A stretch of 64,000 nt of DNA, taken from assembly GCA_963739615.1 (NCBI GenBank), contig CAVUBD010000019.1:62001-126000 (forward strand), given 5' to 3'. Position 1 is the stretch's first letter. Each line of letters begins with the position of its first letter. The stretch is from Palsa-504 sp963739615. GTDB lineage: Bacteria > Actinomycetota > Actinomycetes > Streptosporangiales > Streptosporangiaceae. A program made the position numbers and the translations under genes. Shown one piece after another: positions 27,141 to 35,276 of this stretch. Under the pieces are notes generated by a model that was given only the letters and a program-made list of their open reading frames with translations, had not been told where the DNA came from and made no database searches.

Positions 27141-27707
27141 GGTGAGCTCGACGGCCTGGTCCGCATGCGGATCAGGGGGCTGCGGGTGGCCCGGGGCTGG
27201 TCGCTCGACGACCTGGCGGCCCGCTGCTACCTGAGCCCCTCCACCCTGAGCCGCATCGAGACGGGCCACCGGCGAATCGCCCTCGACCAGCTGGCCCCGA
27301 TCGCCCGGGCCCTGGGGACCACCCTCGACCAGCTGGTGGAGTCCGCCGACGACGACGACGTGGTGATCCGGCCGCAACGCGATGTAGCCCGCGGGGTGAC
27401 CACCTGGATACTGTCCCGGGAGCCAGGGGCGCATGGCATGACCGTGGCCAAGATGCGGATCACCCAGCCGGAACCCCGGCATGACCCCGACGAGTCGCGG
27501 GTTCATCCTGGCCACGACTGGTTCACCGTCCTGTCGGGAACGGTGATGCTCCGGTTGGGCGAGCGGGCCATCTTGATCGAGACGGGCCAGGCGGCGGAGT
27601 TCTCCACCATGATCCCCCATGCCTTCTGGGCCCATGACGGTCCGGCCGAGATCCTGTGCATCTTCGACCACGACGGGCAGCGAACCCATCTCTGGCCCTC
27701 GTCGTGA
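27129..27707 (+). CDS. XRE-family regulator with C-terminal cupin domain
   Basis: The 192-residue protein starts at ATG 27129. Residues ~10-65 form a Cro/CI-type helix-turn-helix (IRGLRVARGWSLDDLAARCY, then LSPSTLSRIETGHRRI and IARALGTTLDQLVESA). Residues ~110-190 are a cupin beta-barrel (HPGHDWFTVLSGTVMLRLGE, then HAFWAHDGPAEILCIFDHD). Such HTH-cupin proteins sense small ligands, often in amine, antibiotic or sugar metabolism. It is divergently transcribed from the methyltransferase/PKS block, and the palindrome over its own start codon suggests autoregulation. It is the only regulator next to the biosynthetic cluster and so its best candidate control gene. Confidence 0.85.
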   Translation: MTQDGELDGLVRMRIRGLRVARGWSLDDLAARCYLSPSTLSRIETGHRRIALDQLAPIARALGTTLDQLVESADDDDVVIRPQRDVARGVTTWILSREPGAHGMTVAKMRITQPEPRHDPDESRVHPGHDWFTVLSGTVMLRLGERAILIETGQAAEFSTMIPHAFWAHDGPAEILCIFDHDGQRTHLWPSS

Positions 27708-27714
27708 GCACTCC

Positions 27715-27756
27715 GGCCCCGCCCGGTCAGCGCACGGCCCCGCCCGGTCAGCGCAC
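27715..27756 (+). repeat. Tandem duplication, 2 x 21 bp
   Basis: Two perfect adjacent 21-base copies (each beginning GGCCCCGCCC and ending GTCAGCGCAC) lie just after the XRE-cupin gene at 27715-27735 and 27736-27756. A partial third, diverged copy may follow. Its role is unknown. Confidence 0.85.
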
Positions 27757-27848
27757 GGCGCTGTCCGGGCAGCAGCATGGCGGTGCCCTGGTTCCGCGGG
27801 AACGATAATGGTGCAGGTTGGATCAGCTGCGAGAGGAGATCGCGGATC

Positions 27849-29048
27849 ATGACCGACCGCCAGGTATTCACGTCCAGGCTCAGGGGCCGTCCGCTACTGG
27901 ACAGCGAGGGCCTGGCCATCGGCCGGATCCGCGATGTGGTGATATTGCCTGCCGCCGGGACTGACCCGCCTCGTGCCCTGGGGCTGGTCGTGACGTTGCA
28001 GCGCCGCCACATCTTCGTCAACCTCGGCCAGATCGCCGAGATCTCCGTCGATGGCGCACACCTGCGCGGCGCCACCGTCGACCTGGATCGCTTCACCCGG
28101 CGGACCGGGGAAATCCTGGCATCTGAGCTCTACGGCCGGCATACCGACGCCGGGACGGTCGTGGATGTTGCCATCGTCTCCCGGGATCAGCGGCGGGTCG
28201 GCTGGGAGGTCTCCGCGTTCGCCGTATCGCACGGCCTGGGCCTGCGGAATCGCGGCACGACGATCGTGCCATGGGATAAGCAGCCGGAACTGTTCCGCGC
28301 GGGACCGCTGGCTGAGCAGTTGGCCAGCCTGCGCGAACTGGAGCCAGCCGATCTCGCCACCGCCGTCGAGGGCATGTCGCCCAGCCGGCGCAGCCAGCTC
28401 GCCGCCGCCCTCGACGACGAGGAACTGGCCGACCTGCTGGAGGAGATGCCCGAACAGGACCAGATCAGGCTGCTGGCCAGCCTGGAGTTCGAGCGCAGCG
28501 CCGATGTCGTGGAGGAGATGCAGCCCGATGACGCCGCGGATCTGCTCGCCGAGATGCCAGCCGACCAGCGCGAACGGCTGCTGACCGCCATGGAGGCCGT
28601 CCAGGCCGCAGACCTGCGGCGGCTACTGCGTTACGATGCGACGACGGCGGGTGGCCTGATGACCTCCCAGCCTCTGATCGTCACGCCGGGCATGCCGGTC
28701 GCTGAGGTGCTGGCCCGGATCAGGGACCCGGACATGCCGGTCACCTCGGCCATGCAGGTGTACGTATGCGAGCCGCCGATAATAACGCCCACTGGCCGCT
28801 ACCTCGGAAGCGTGGGGTTCCAGCGACTGTTGCGCCGGCCGCCCTCCACCGAGGTCGGCGAGTGCATCCAGGCGAGCGTCTTCGTCCGGCCTGATCTGCC
28901 CGAGCGCGAACTGGCCGCCCGGCTGGCCGCCTACAACCTGGTCAGCGTGGCGGTATGCGACGAGGTTGGCCGGCTGCTCGGCGCGGTTACGGTGGACGAT
29001 GTACTAGACCACCTGCTGCCCGCGGGCTGGCGGAGGACGGGAGGGTAG
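27849..29048 (+). CDS. MgtE-N / CBS domain protein with PRC-like N-terminus
   Basis: ATG 27849 follows a GAGAGGAG ribosome site; the protein has 399 residues. The N-terminal ~170 residues look like PRC-barrel domains (FTSRLRGRPLLDSEGLAIGR, and a second in the GRHTDAGTVVDVAIVSRDQR region). Residues ~190-280 are the superhelical MgtE intracellular N domain (LADLLEEMPEQDQIRLLASL, then VEEMQPDDAADLLAEMP). A CBS pair follows (GGLMTSQPLIVTPGMPVAEV, and VSVAVCDEVGRLLGAVTVDD). There is no MgtE transmembrane domain, so it is not a channel by itself. It may sense Mg2+ or nucleotides for the adjacent DUF1003 protein, a pairing that recurs in actinomycetes. The role is inferred. Confidence 0.8.
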   Translation: MTDRQVFTSRLRGRPLLDSEGLAIGRIRDVVILPAAGTDPPRALGLVVTLQRRHIFVNLGQIAEISVDGAHLRGATVDLDRFTRRTGEILASELYGRHTDAGTVVDVAIVSRDQRRVGWEVSAFAVSHGLGLRNRGTTIVPWDKQPELFRAGPLAEQLASLRELEPADLATAVEGMSPSRRSQLAAALDDEELADLLEEMPEQDQIRLLASLEFERSADVVEEMQPDDAADLLAEMPADQRERLLTAMEAVQAADLRRLLRYDATTAGGLMTSQPLIVTPGMPVAEVLARIRDPDMPVTSAMQVYVCEPPIITPTGRYLGSVGFQRLLRRPPSTEVGECIQASVFVRPDLPERELAARLAAYNLVSVAVCDEVGRLLGAVTVDDVLDHLLPAGWRRTGG

Positions 29049-29050
29049 CG

Positions 29051-29581
29051 GTGTCACGCTTTCCCGCCCGCCGCCTCAGCGAGCGGGACGACCTGTCCGT
29101 TCCGCGCGGCTCCCCGCGGATGGGCGCCCGGTACGACGCCGACGCGTTCGGGCGGATATCGGAGGGGATAGCGCGGTTCCTCGGGACCGGGCGCTTCCTG
29201 GTCGGCCAGACGGTCCTCGTGTTCGCCTGGATCGTGCTCAACACCGTCGGCATCGTCAATCACTGGGATCCGTACCCGTTCATCCTGCTCAACCTGGCCT
29301 TCTCGACCCAGGCGGCCTACGCCGCGCCGCTGATCCTGCTCGCCCAGAACCGGCAGGACGACCGGGACCGGGCGAACATCGAGCGGGACCGCGAGGTAGC
29401 GGCCCGGACCCAGGCCGACACTGAGTTCCTCGCCCGCGAACTCGCCGCCGTCCGCCTCGCGCTCGCGGGCGTGGTGACCACGCAGGACCTTGAGGACTCG
29501 CTGTCGCGGCTGGCCAAGCTGATCGCCGATCAGCCGCTGCCCGAGCGCTCCGGCCCGAGCGCGCCGCCCGAGGAGCAGTAG
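29051..29581 (+). CDS. DUF1003 membrane protein
   Basis: GTG 29051 begins two bases after the preceding stop, so the genes are co-transcribed. The 176-residue protein has the DUF1003 core: FGRISEGIARFLGTGRFLVG, then a first membrane helix (QTVLVFAWIVLNTVGIV), the WDPYPFILLNLAFSTQAAYA signature and a second helix with APLILLAQNRQDDRDR. A cytoplasmic coiled-coil-like helix follows (NIERDREVAARTQADTEFLA). Biochemical function is unknown; the family often sits next to MgtE-like or CBS proteins, hinting at ion transport or sensing. Confidence 0.87.
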   Translation: MSRFPARRLSERDDLSVPRGSPRMGARYDADAFGRISEGIARFLGTGRFLVGQTVLVFAWIVLNTVGIVNHWDPYPFILLNLAFSTQAAYAAPLILLAQNRQDDRDRANIERDREVAARTQADTEFLARELAAVRLALAGVVTTQDLEDSLSRLAKLIADQPLPERSGPSAPPEEQ

Positions 29582-29775
29582 CCCCGACCAAGAGCCGGGC
29601 CTTCCCGCTGGCAGGCCGCGGGGCGGTGTCCCGGTTCAGGGCTGGCGCGAGCGGCAACCACTTCATCGCCGCGGACCACGGCGCGCGCAGCCGGGCGGAT
29701 GTGCTGGAGATGACCTTCAGGCACCTTGGAGTTTGTTAACGGAAGGTGACGCGGCGTAAAGAACGCGCCGTCTGT

Positions 29776-29806
29776 TATCACATGTTTCGATATATAGTGA
29801 TACCGG
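29776..29806 (+). promoter_or_regulatory. Inverted repeat and AT-rich promoter upstream of the kinase
   Basis: TATCAC at 29776-29781 and GTGATA at 29797-29802 form an inverted repeat with a 15-base AT-rich spacer. The right part lies in ATAGTGATACCGG (29794-29806), which closely matches ATAGTATTACCGG upstream of the SPFH gene. It probably contains the kinase promoter and a binding site. Confidence 0.4.
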
Positions 29807-29830
29807 TGTCTCCTGAATTCGGGGTGAAAA

Positions 29831-31408
29831 ATGGGGCTCGTGGCGGGACTTCAGCCGGGGGACCCGCGCGAGATCGGGCCCTACCGGCTTCTCGGGCAGC
29901 TGGGCGCGGGTGGCATGGGACAGGTGTTCCTGGGCATGTCCGCTGGGGGCAGGCCCATCGCGGTCAAAGTTATCCGCGCCGAGCTAGCTGACGACCCCGA
30001 GTTCCGGACCCGGTTCCGGAGCGAGGTCGAGGCCGCCCGGAAGGTGAGCGGCCTATTCACGGCCCTCGTCGTCGACGCGGACCTAGATGGCCGGGTCCCG
30101 TGGCTGGCCACGGCCTACGTCGCCGGGCCTTCGCTGGCCGATGCGGTGCGCACTCATGGACCGCTGTCGGCCCGGACGGTGCTGGCCCTGGCCGCCGGCC
30201 TGGCGGAGAGCCTAAGCGCTATCCATGACGCCGGGGTCGTGCACCGCGACCTGAAGCCCTCTAACGTGCTCCTGGCGGAGGACGGGCCACGGGTGATCGA
30301 TTTCGGTATTTCCGAGGCCGCAGAGGCGAGCGCGCTCGTCGGCACGAACGTGATCGGCTCTCCCGGCTTCATGTCGCCCGAGCAGGTCATGGGCCTTAAC
30401 ATCGGTCCGGCCAGCGACATGTTCAGCCTGGGTGCCGTGCTGGCCTTCGCAGGCACGGGCCAGGGACCGTTCGGTTCCGGGTCGAACGTCGCGCTGGTCA
30501 ACCGGCTCGTCAACAGCCCGCCGAACCTGGGCGGCCTGGCGAACGAGGTCCGGCCCCTGGTCGGGAGCCTGCTGGCCAAGCACCCGAGCGACCGGCCCAC
30601 CGCCCGCGAACTGCTGGCCACGGTAGGCGCGATCCAGCCTGCGAGGGGCTGGCTAGCTGAGTCGATCATCTATGGCCCCGCCGTGGGCCAGACGCCCGCC
30701 GACCTCCTCAGCTCCGCCGCTGCGGGGAACGTCGTCCAGTTTGCCGCCCCGGCAGGCGGCCAGCAGGGACTGGCCGGCAAGGCGCGGCACCGTCTCTCGC
30801 GACCGGTGGCGTCGGCGAGTATCACCGGCGGACTGGTCGCGGCCTCCGCGGCCGCGGTTTTCGTGCTCACGGGGGCCGTTCCTCACTCGCTGGCTCCGCC
30901 GGCCCAGCCGCACGCCGGCGCGGCGCTGACCACACCCACCGCCTCGTCACCTGCGCAGGTGACCCCGCGCCCGTCGTCGCCGCCGTCCCAGCTCGCGCCC
31001 GCACCGAACACGGCCGTAAGCCCCTCGCTATCGGAGTTCCTGAGCCCGTCCACGGCGCCGACGGTGACGCCGTCCATCACTCCCGCCCCGGCCGAGTCCC
31101 CGGTCGCGTCAGCGTCCCCGTCGGCATCAGGATCCTCCTCCGCGTCGGCATCGCCATCCGCCTCGCCAACCTCGTCCGCCTCGCCGACCTCGTCCGCCTC
31201 GCCAACCTCGTCCGCCTCGCCAACCTCGTCCTCCTCGCCGACGACCAGCCCGTCGCCGTCGCCTTCCCCGTCGGCGAGCACATCGCCGTCAGCGTCGCCG
31301 TCGCCCTCTCCCACCCAGAGCGCCTCGCCGACTCCTTCCTCCTCGCTGACGACCAGCGCGTCGCCTTCCTCCTCCGTATCGGTGACCCCTAGCGCGTCGG
31401 CGTCCTGA
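29831..31408 (+). CDS. Membrane Ser/Thr protein kinase with Ser/Pro-rich extracellular tail
   Basis: The 525-residue protein has an N-terminal Hanks-type kinase: glycine loop LLGQLGAGGMGQVFLG, Lys in IAVKVIRAEL, catalytic loop VVHRDLKPSNVLL, DFG in VIDFGISEA, and the activation segment ending GSPGFMSPEQV. After the kinase (~1-275) and a juxtamembrane part comes one membrane helix (SITGGLVAASAAAVFVLTGAV). The remaining ~170 residues are Ser/Pro/Thr/Ala-rich, with hexapeptide repeats SASPTS, and probably span the cell wall. No PASTA domains are present, so it is not PknB. The usual ExS-type spacing is somewhat altered (SEAAEASALVGTNVIGS). The substrate is unknown. Confidence 0.9.
   Translation: MGLVAGLQPGDPREIGPYRLLGQLGAGGMGQVFLGMSAGGRPIAVKVIRAELADDPEFRTRFRSEVEAARKVSGLFTALVVDADLDGRVPWLATAYVAGPSLADAVRTHGPLSARTVLALAAGLAESLSAIHDAGVVHRDLKPSNVLLAEDGPRVIDFGISEAAEASALVGTNVIGSPGFMSPEQVMGLNIGPASDMFSLGAVLAFAGTGQGPFGSGSNVALVNRLVNSPPNLGGLANEVRPLVGSLLAKHPSDRPTARELLATVGAIQPARGWLAESIIYGPAVGQTPADLLSSAAAGNVVQFAAPAGGQQGLAGKARHRLSRPVASASITGGLVAASAAAVFVLTGAVPHSLAPPAQPHAGAALTTPTASSPAQVTPRPSSPPSQLAPAPNTAVSPSLSEFLSPSTAPTVTPSITPAPAESPVASASPSASGSSSASASPSASPTSSASPTSSASPTSSASPTSSSSPTTSPSPSPSPSASTSPSASPSPSPTQSASPTPSSSLTTSASPSSSVSVTPSASAS
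31157..31228 (+). repeat. In-frame tandem repeat, 4 x 18 bp
   Basis: Four 18-base units (TCCGCCTCGCCAACCTCG with one G/A difference in the second) encode the hexapeptide Ser-Ala-Ser-Pro-Thr-Ser in the extracellular tail of the kinase. Further diverged units follow. Copy number could vary among strains. Confidence 0.88.
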
Positions 31409-31512
31409 GCGCGCGGACCAGCCGGAAGCCGCCTCGCCTGGGGCGTCAGGGCTTCGCGCTGCGGACATCCCCGTCACGGCGGCCTTCATGTCCTTGGCGT
31501 TCCCCCGGAAAA

Positions 31513-31536
31513 GTGATATCACAATAGTATTACCGG
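31513..31536 (+). promoter_or_regulatory. Palindrome and promoter upstream of the SPFH gene
   Basis: GTGATATCAC at 31513-31522 is a perfect 10-base palindrome directly before ATAGTATTACCGG (31524-31536), which contains the possible -10 hexamer TAGTAT. The arrangement resembles the kinase promoter ~1.7 kb upstream and suggests common control. Confidence 0.4.
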
Positions 31537-31577
31537 ACGAACCCTTGCCGCGGGCGGCGAATGCTGGAGGTCAGGTC

Positions 31578-32588
31578 ATGGCTGGTGCTGGCGATGATGG
31601 TAGGGATGCGAGCGGATTGTCTCACCTGGGGAGACCTGACGCCGCGGATACGGTCAGGGTGTCGCTGCCGCCCGTGCCCGGGTCCCTGGACGGGAGCGGA
31701 GCGGCCACGTCGGCGCGGCCCAGGGCCGCGGCGCAGATCACCGAGCGCGCCGCCGCTACGCTGCCCGGCTGGCCGGTCACCTGGGGTGCCGCCGTCGGCC
31801 TTATCGGGGGGATCGCGCTGGCCACGGCGGGCGGATCGGTGCTGCGCGTGATCGGCGCGGTGGTCATAGCGGCGGCCGCCGTCATGGCGGGAGGCCTGAC
31901 CGCGGTGGCGCCGGGCGAGGCCAGGGTGGTTCAGCTGCTCGGGCGCTACACCGGCACGATCCGGACCCAGGGGCTGCAGTGGGTGAGCCCGGTGACCAAG
32001 CGGCACAAGATTTCGACCAGGATCCGCAACCATGAGACCGGCCTGGCGAAGGTGAACGACGCGGAAGGGAACCCGATAGAGATCGCGGCCGTCGTCGTCT
32101 GGCAGGTCGCCGACACCGCTAAGGCGCTCTTCGGCGTGGACAAGTTCACCAGCTTCGTTGCCATCCAGGCCGAGACCGCGGTCCGGCGGGTGGCCGGGAG
32201 TTATCCCTATGACAGTCACGACGGGGAGATGTCGCTGCTCCAGAACGCCGAAGAGATCACGGCCGCGCTCGTCGCGGAGATCGCGGACCGGGTCCGCCCG
32301 GCCGGCGTGGAGATCATCGAGGCCCGGCTGACGAGGCTGGCCTACGCGCCAGAGATCGCGACCGTGATGCTGCGCCGTCAGCAGGCCGGCGCGGTAGTGG
32401 CGGCCCGTCAGCGGATCGTCGACGGTGCGGTCGGCATGGTGGAGGCTGCCCTGGAGCGGCTCTCCTCCGACGGCACCGTGGAACTGGATGAGGAGCGCAA
32501 GGCCACCATGGTGAGTAACCTGCTGGTCGTCCTGTGCAGCGAGCACCCGACTCAGCCTGTCATCAACACGGGAACCCTTTACCAGTGA
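31578..32588 (+). CDS. SPFH/band 7 domain membrane protein
   Basis: ATG 31578 is preferred because GGAGG lies eight bases upstream, giving 336 residues. A ~75-residue variable lead is followed by two close membrane helices (TWGAAVGLIGGIALATAGGS and VIGAVVIAAAAVMAGGL). The SPFH domain comes next: AVAPGEARVVQLLGRYTGTI, then GLQWVSPVTKRHKISTRIRN and EIAAVVVWQVADTAKALFGV. The C-terminal helical region is LRRQQAGAVVAARQRIVDGA. SPFH proteins oligomerise into membrane rings and organise proteases or lipid domains. The following ribbon-helix-helix gene is a common companion in actinomycetes. Confidence 0.9.
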   Translation: MAGAGDDGRDASGLSHLGRPDAADTVRVSLPPVPGSLDGSGAATSARPRAAAQITERAAATLPGWPVTWGAAVGLIGGIALATAGGSVLRVIGAVVIAAAAVMAGGLTAVAPGEARVVQLLGRYTGTIRTQGLQWVSPVTKRHKISTRIRNHETGLAKVNDAEGNPIEIAAVVVWQVADTAKALFGVDKFTSFVAIQAETAVRRVAGSYPYDSHDGEMSLLQNAEEITAALVAEIADRVRPAGVEIIEARLTRLAYAPEIATVMLRRQQAGAVVAARQRIVDGAVGMVEAALERLSSDGTVELDEERKATMVSNLLVVLCSEHPTQPVINTGTLYQ

Positions 32589-32630
32589 CGCTGCGGGAAA
32601 CCCGCGGCGCTAGCAGCCGGCCTGGTCACC

Positions 32631-32882
32631 GTGGCTGAGCGTAAGCCGATCCTGCTGCGGCTTGACCCGGCCGTCCACGATGCGCTGGTCAAATGGGCGG
32701 CCGACGAACTGCGCAGCACCAACGCCCAGATCGAAATGGTGCTGCGCCGGGCGCTCGCCGAGGCCGGACGGCAACCCGCCAAGGTCTCACCGCTGCGCCG
32801 CCCTGGGCGCCCGCGCAAGAGCGACGGCGGCCTAAGCGCCGGCGGCGAGGTCAGCGGCTCCGATACCCAGGGAACGCCGTAG
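32631..32882 (+). CDS. Small ribbon-helix-helix (Arc/HicB-like) protein
   Basis: The 83-residue protein (GTG 32631) has the compact pattern KPILLRLDPAVHDALVKWAA followed by DELRSTNAQIEMVLRRALAE, which matches a ribbon-helix-helix DNA-binding fold with the R-L-D-P strand start. A basic tail (RRPGRPRKSDGG) follows. No toxin gene is adjacent; its partner appears to be the SPFH gene 43 bases upstream, so it may be a local repressor or a membrane-complex partner rather than an antitoxin. Its last 51 bases overlap the end of the convergent DNA methyltransferase. Confidence 0.72.
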   Translation: MAERKPILLRLDPAVHDALVKWAADELRSTNAQIEMVLRRALAEAGRQPAKVSPLRRPGRPRKSDGGLSAGGEVSGSDTQGTP

Positions 32883-33863
32883 CCGCTGGCCGGCGAGGTT
32901 CGCGAACGCCGGGTCGATTTCCGCCGCGAAGGCCCGGCGGTCCAGCATGACCGCGGCGACGGAGGCCGAGCACAGTCCCCCGAACGGTTCCCACACCACG
33001 TCACCGGGCTCGGTCACGGCCGTGATCAGGCGTTCCATGAACTCAAGGGGTTTTTGGTTCAGGTGCGCCGAGCTCGCGGCCGTCGGGTTGTGCACCCTGG
33101 GCGCGGCCCGCCGCAGGGTCCCCTTCAGCCGCTCCCCGTCGTACAACGGCCGCCGTGACCAGACGTTGGTCACGCCATGGGCATGCCGCCACCGGTACCG
33201 CAAGGCGTCCCATTCCTTGGCGGTAACGGGCTGCTCGCCGTTGAGGGAGTAGTAGGGCCAGCCAGACGGGCGGCCGTGGCTGTTCGCGTAGGCGGCGAGG
33301 CGCTCGGTCATCTCACCCGACGGCCAGTACCAGAGCCAGTCCGTCGTCAGGTACTTGCGGCTGGCCGCGTTCTTGACCCCGCAGGCCTCGTTCGCCTTCT
33401 GCAGCGGGAGCCCGGACCTGGCCCACTCATGCCTGACCCACCGCTTCACCGGCATCGGGCCGTCGGGACCGGTGACCGTGCATGTCCGCTGATAGAACGC
33501 GCACACTTCCGTCACGACAGGAAACTGCCGGATGGTCCGCCCGTTTACGTTCCCGGCGATGTGGGCCACGCCCTTGTCCCAGACCACCAGCTGGACATAG
33601 TCCCAGCCGTGCTGCGTGAGCACCGGGTGCACGCTGGCCCAGCCGATCTCGGTGTTCCAGAACCACAAGGTGGTGGCGGGCCCGGCGGCCGCCGACCAGG
33701 ACTCGATATGCGGGCGGTACCAGTGCGGGAGAGTGTCCGGCCCAACGGTGTCGCCGTGAAATCCGCGCACGCCGTAGGCGCCGTCACTGACGATGGTCGC
33801 GGGCGCCGGCCAGCTGGAGTAGGCGTCGAGCACATCGCCGTGAAACAGCTCAAACCATCCCAT
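32832..33863 (-). CDS. Orphan DNA methyltransferase (N6-adenine/N4-cytosine, PF01555 type)
   Basis: The 343-residue protein has motif IV near the N-terminus as VSDGAYGVRGF, a variant of the D/S-P-P-Y active site. Motif I is at the C-terminus (AVTEPGDVVWEPFGGLCSAS, with F-x-G), giving the permuted beta-class order. HLNQKPLEFMERLI is the characteristic N-Q-K-P segment before motif I. The middle (WRHAHGVTNVWSRRPLY) matches the target-recognition/Trp-rich region. No restriction enzyme gene is beside it, so it is an orphan, perhaps regulatory or from a mobile element. The target sequence cannot be predicted by eye. Its end overlaps the ribbon-helix-helix gene. Confidence 0.82.
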   Translation of the reverse strand: MGWFELFHGDVLDAYSSWPAPATIVSDGAYGVRGFHGDTVGPDTLPHWYRPHIESWSAAAGPATTLWFWNTEIGWASVHPVLTQHGWDYVQLVVWDKGVAHIAGNVNGRTIRQFPVVTEVCAFYQRTCTVTGPDGPMPVKRWVRHEWARSGLPLQKANEACGVKNAASRKYLTTDWLWYWPSGEMTERLAAYANSHGRPSGWPYYSLNGEQPVTAKEWDALRYRWRHAHGVTNVWSRRPLYDGERLKGTLRRAAPRVHNPTAASSAHLNQKPLEFMERLITAVTEPGDVVWEPFGGLCSASVAAVMLDRRAFAAEIDPAFANLAGQRLRRSLGIGAADLAAGA

Positions 33864-33866
33864 GGG

Positions 33867-35252
33867 CTAGCACTCTATGACGTTGACGGCGAGGCCGCCA
33901 CGCGATGTCTCCTTGTATTTGTCCAGCATGTCGCGGCCGGTGATGCGCATGGTGGCGATGGCTTTGTCGAGGGAAACGAAATGGCGTCCGTCGCCACGCA
34001 GCGCGATGCGGGCGGCGTTGATCGCGGTCATGGAGGCGACCGCGTTCCGCTCGATGCAGGGCACCTGAACCAGGCCGCCGATCGGGTCACAGGTCAGCCC
34101 GAGGTTGTGCTCGATGCCGATCTCCGCGGCGTTTTCCACCTGCTCCGGCGTTCCGCCAAGCACCTCGGCCAGCGCGCCCGCCGCCATCGAGCAGGCCGAC
34201 CCGACCTCGCCCTGGCAGCCGACCTCGGCACCGGAGATAGAGGCGTTCTCCTTGAACAGCACGCCGATGGCCGCCGCCGTCAGCAGGAACCGCGTCACTC
34301 CTTCGGCTGACGCGCCCGGCACGAACCGGTCGTAGTAGTGCAGCACGGCCGGGATGATGCCGGCCGCGCCGTTGGTGGGCGCGGTGACGACGCGGCCGCC
34401 GGCCGCGTTCTCCTCATTGACGGCGAGCGCGTACACCGTCACCCAGTCCATCGCGCGCAGCGGGTCGTCGCCGTTGCGTTCGCAGGTGAGCTGCCGGAAC
34501 AGGCGCGGGGCCCGGCGCGGCACCTTCAGGCCGCCGGGAAGCAGGCCGTCGGTGACGCATCCCCGCTCCACGCATGCCCGCATGACCTGCCACAGCTCGG
34601 CCAGGCCGGCCCGGACCTCGGCGGCCGTCCGGCCTAGCGCCTTCTCGTTCTCGAGCATGATCGCGGAGACGGGCAAGCCGCTGCCGGCGGCGTGCGCGAG
34701 CAGTTCGGCACCAGTGGTGAACGGATAGGGCAGGACCGGGAGGCTGGGCCCGGCGGCAAGCGCCTGCGCCGATCCGGTTCCGCTCTCTTCGGAGACGAAG
34801 CCGCCGCCGACCGAGTAGTAGGCGCGCTCGCGGATCACGGTCCCCTGGCCGTCGTAGGCGGTGAAGCGCATGCCGTTCGGGTGGTAGCTGAGCTTCTTGC
34901 GACGGTTGAATTCCAGGTGCTCCGCCACGGTGAAGCGGATCTCGTGCTCGCCGAGCAGCCGCAAGGTCCCTTGCTGCGCGATGGCCTGCAGCCGGGCCGG
35001 TATCGCGTCCACGTCGACGGTGGCCGGCCGTTCCCCTTCGAGCCCGAGCAGGACCGCCTTGTCGCTCCCGTGTCCGGGCCCGGTCAGGCCGAGCGAGCCG
35101 TACAAGGCCACCCGGACCGTCCGCACTCGCGGCATCAGGCCGTCGTCGCGCAGGCCCGCGGCGAACATCCGGGCCGCCTTCATCGGCCCGACCGTGTGCG
35201 AGCTCGACGGGCCGATGCCTACCTTGAACAGGTCAAAAACGCTAATCGCCAT
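33867..35252 (-). CDS. sdaA: L-serine ammonia-lyase (iron-sulfur type)
   Basis: SdaA converts L-serine to pyruvate and ammonia. ATG 35252 is preferred over GTG 35264 because GGTGGAG is placed properly before it; length is 461. The N-terminal beta domain begins ISVFDLFKVGIGPSSSHTVG. The C-terminal alpha domain contains the Fe-S cysteines in GCQGEVGSACSMAAGAL and LTCDPIGGLVQVPCIERN. It is the single-chain form. In this island it provides an exit for serine made from glycine plus methylene-THF during methylamine/betaine breakdown; a purU remnant directly upstream supports the link to one-carbon metabolism. Confidence 0.95.
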   Translation of the reverse strand: MAISVFDLFKVGIGPSSSHTVGPMKAARMFAAGLRDDGLMPRVRTVRVALYGSLGLTGPGHGSDKAVLLGLEGERPATVDVDAIPARLQAIAQQGTLRLLGEHEIRFTVAEHLEFNRRKKLSYHPNGMRFTAYDGQGTVIRERAYYSVGGGFVSEESGTGSAQALAAGPSLPVLPYPFTTGAELLAHAAGSGLPVSAIMLENEKALGRTAAEVRAGLAELWQVMRACVERGCVTDGLLPGGLKVPRRAPRLFRQLTCERNGDDPLRAMDWVTVYALAVNEENAAGGRVVTAPTNGAAGIIPAVLHYYDRFVPGASAEGVTRFLLTAAAIGVLFKENASISGAEVGCQGEVGSACSMAAGALAEVLGGTPEQVENAAEIGIEHNLGLTCDPIGGLVQVPCIERNAVASMTAINAARIALRGDGRHFVSLDKAIATMRITGRDMLDKYKETSRGGLAVNVIEC

Positions 35253-35276
35253 GATGCGCTCCACCGGAGGCGGGTA

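Noticed and set aside
31100..31400. CRISPR-like repeated sequence
   Set aside because: The repeats are 18 bases, contiguous, without spacers and in frame; they encode a Ser/Pro-rich tail.
32631..32882. Antitoxin of a toxin-antitoxin pair
   Set aside because: The fold fits, but no small toxin gene is adjacent; neighbours are SPFH and a convergent DNA methyltransferase.
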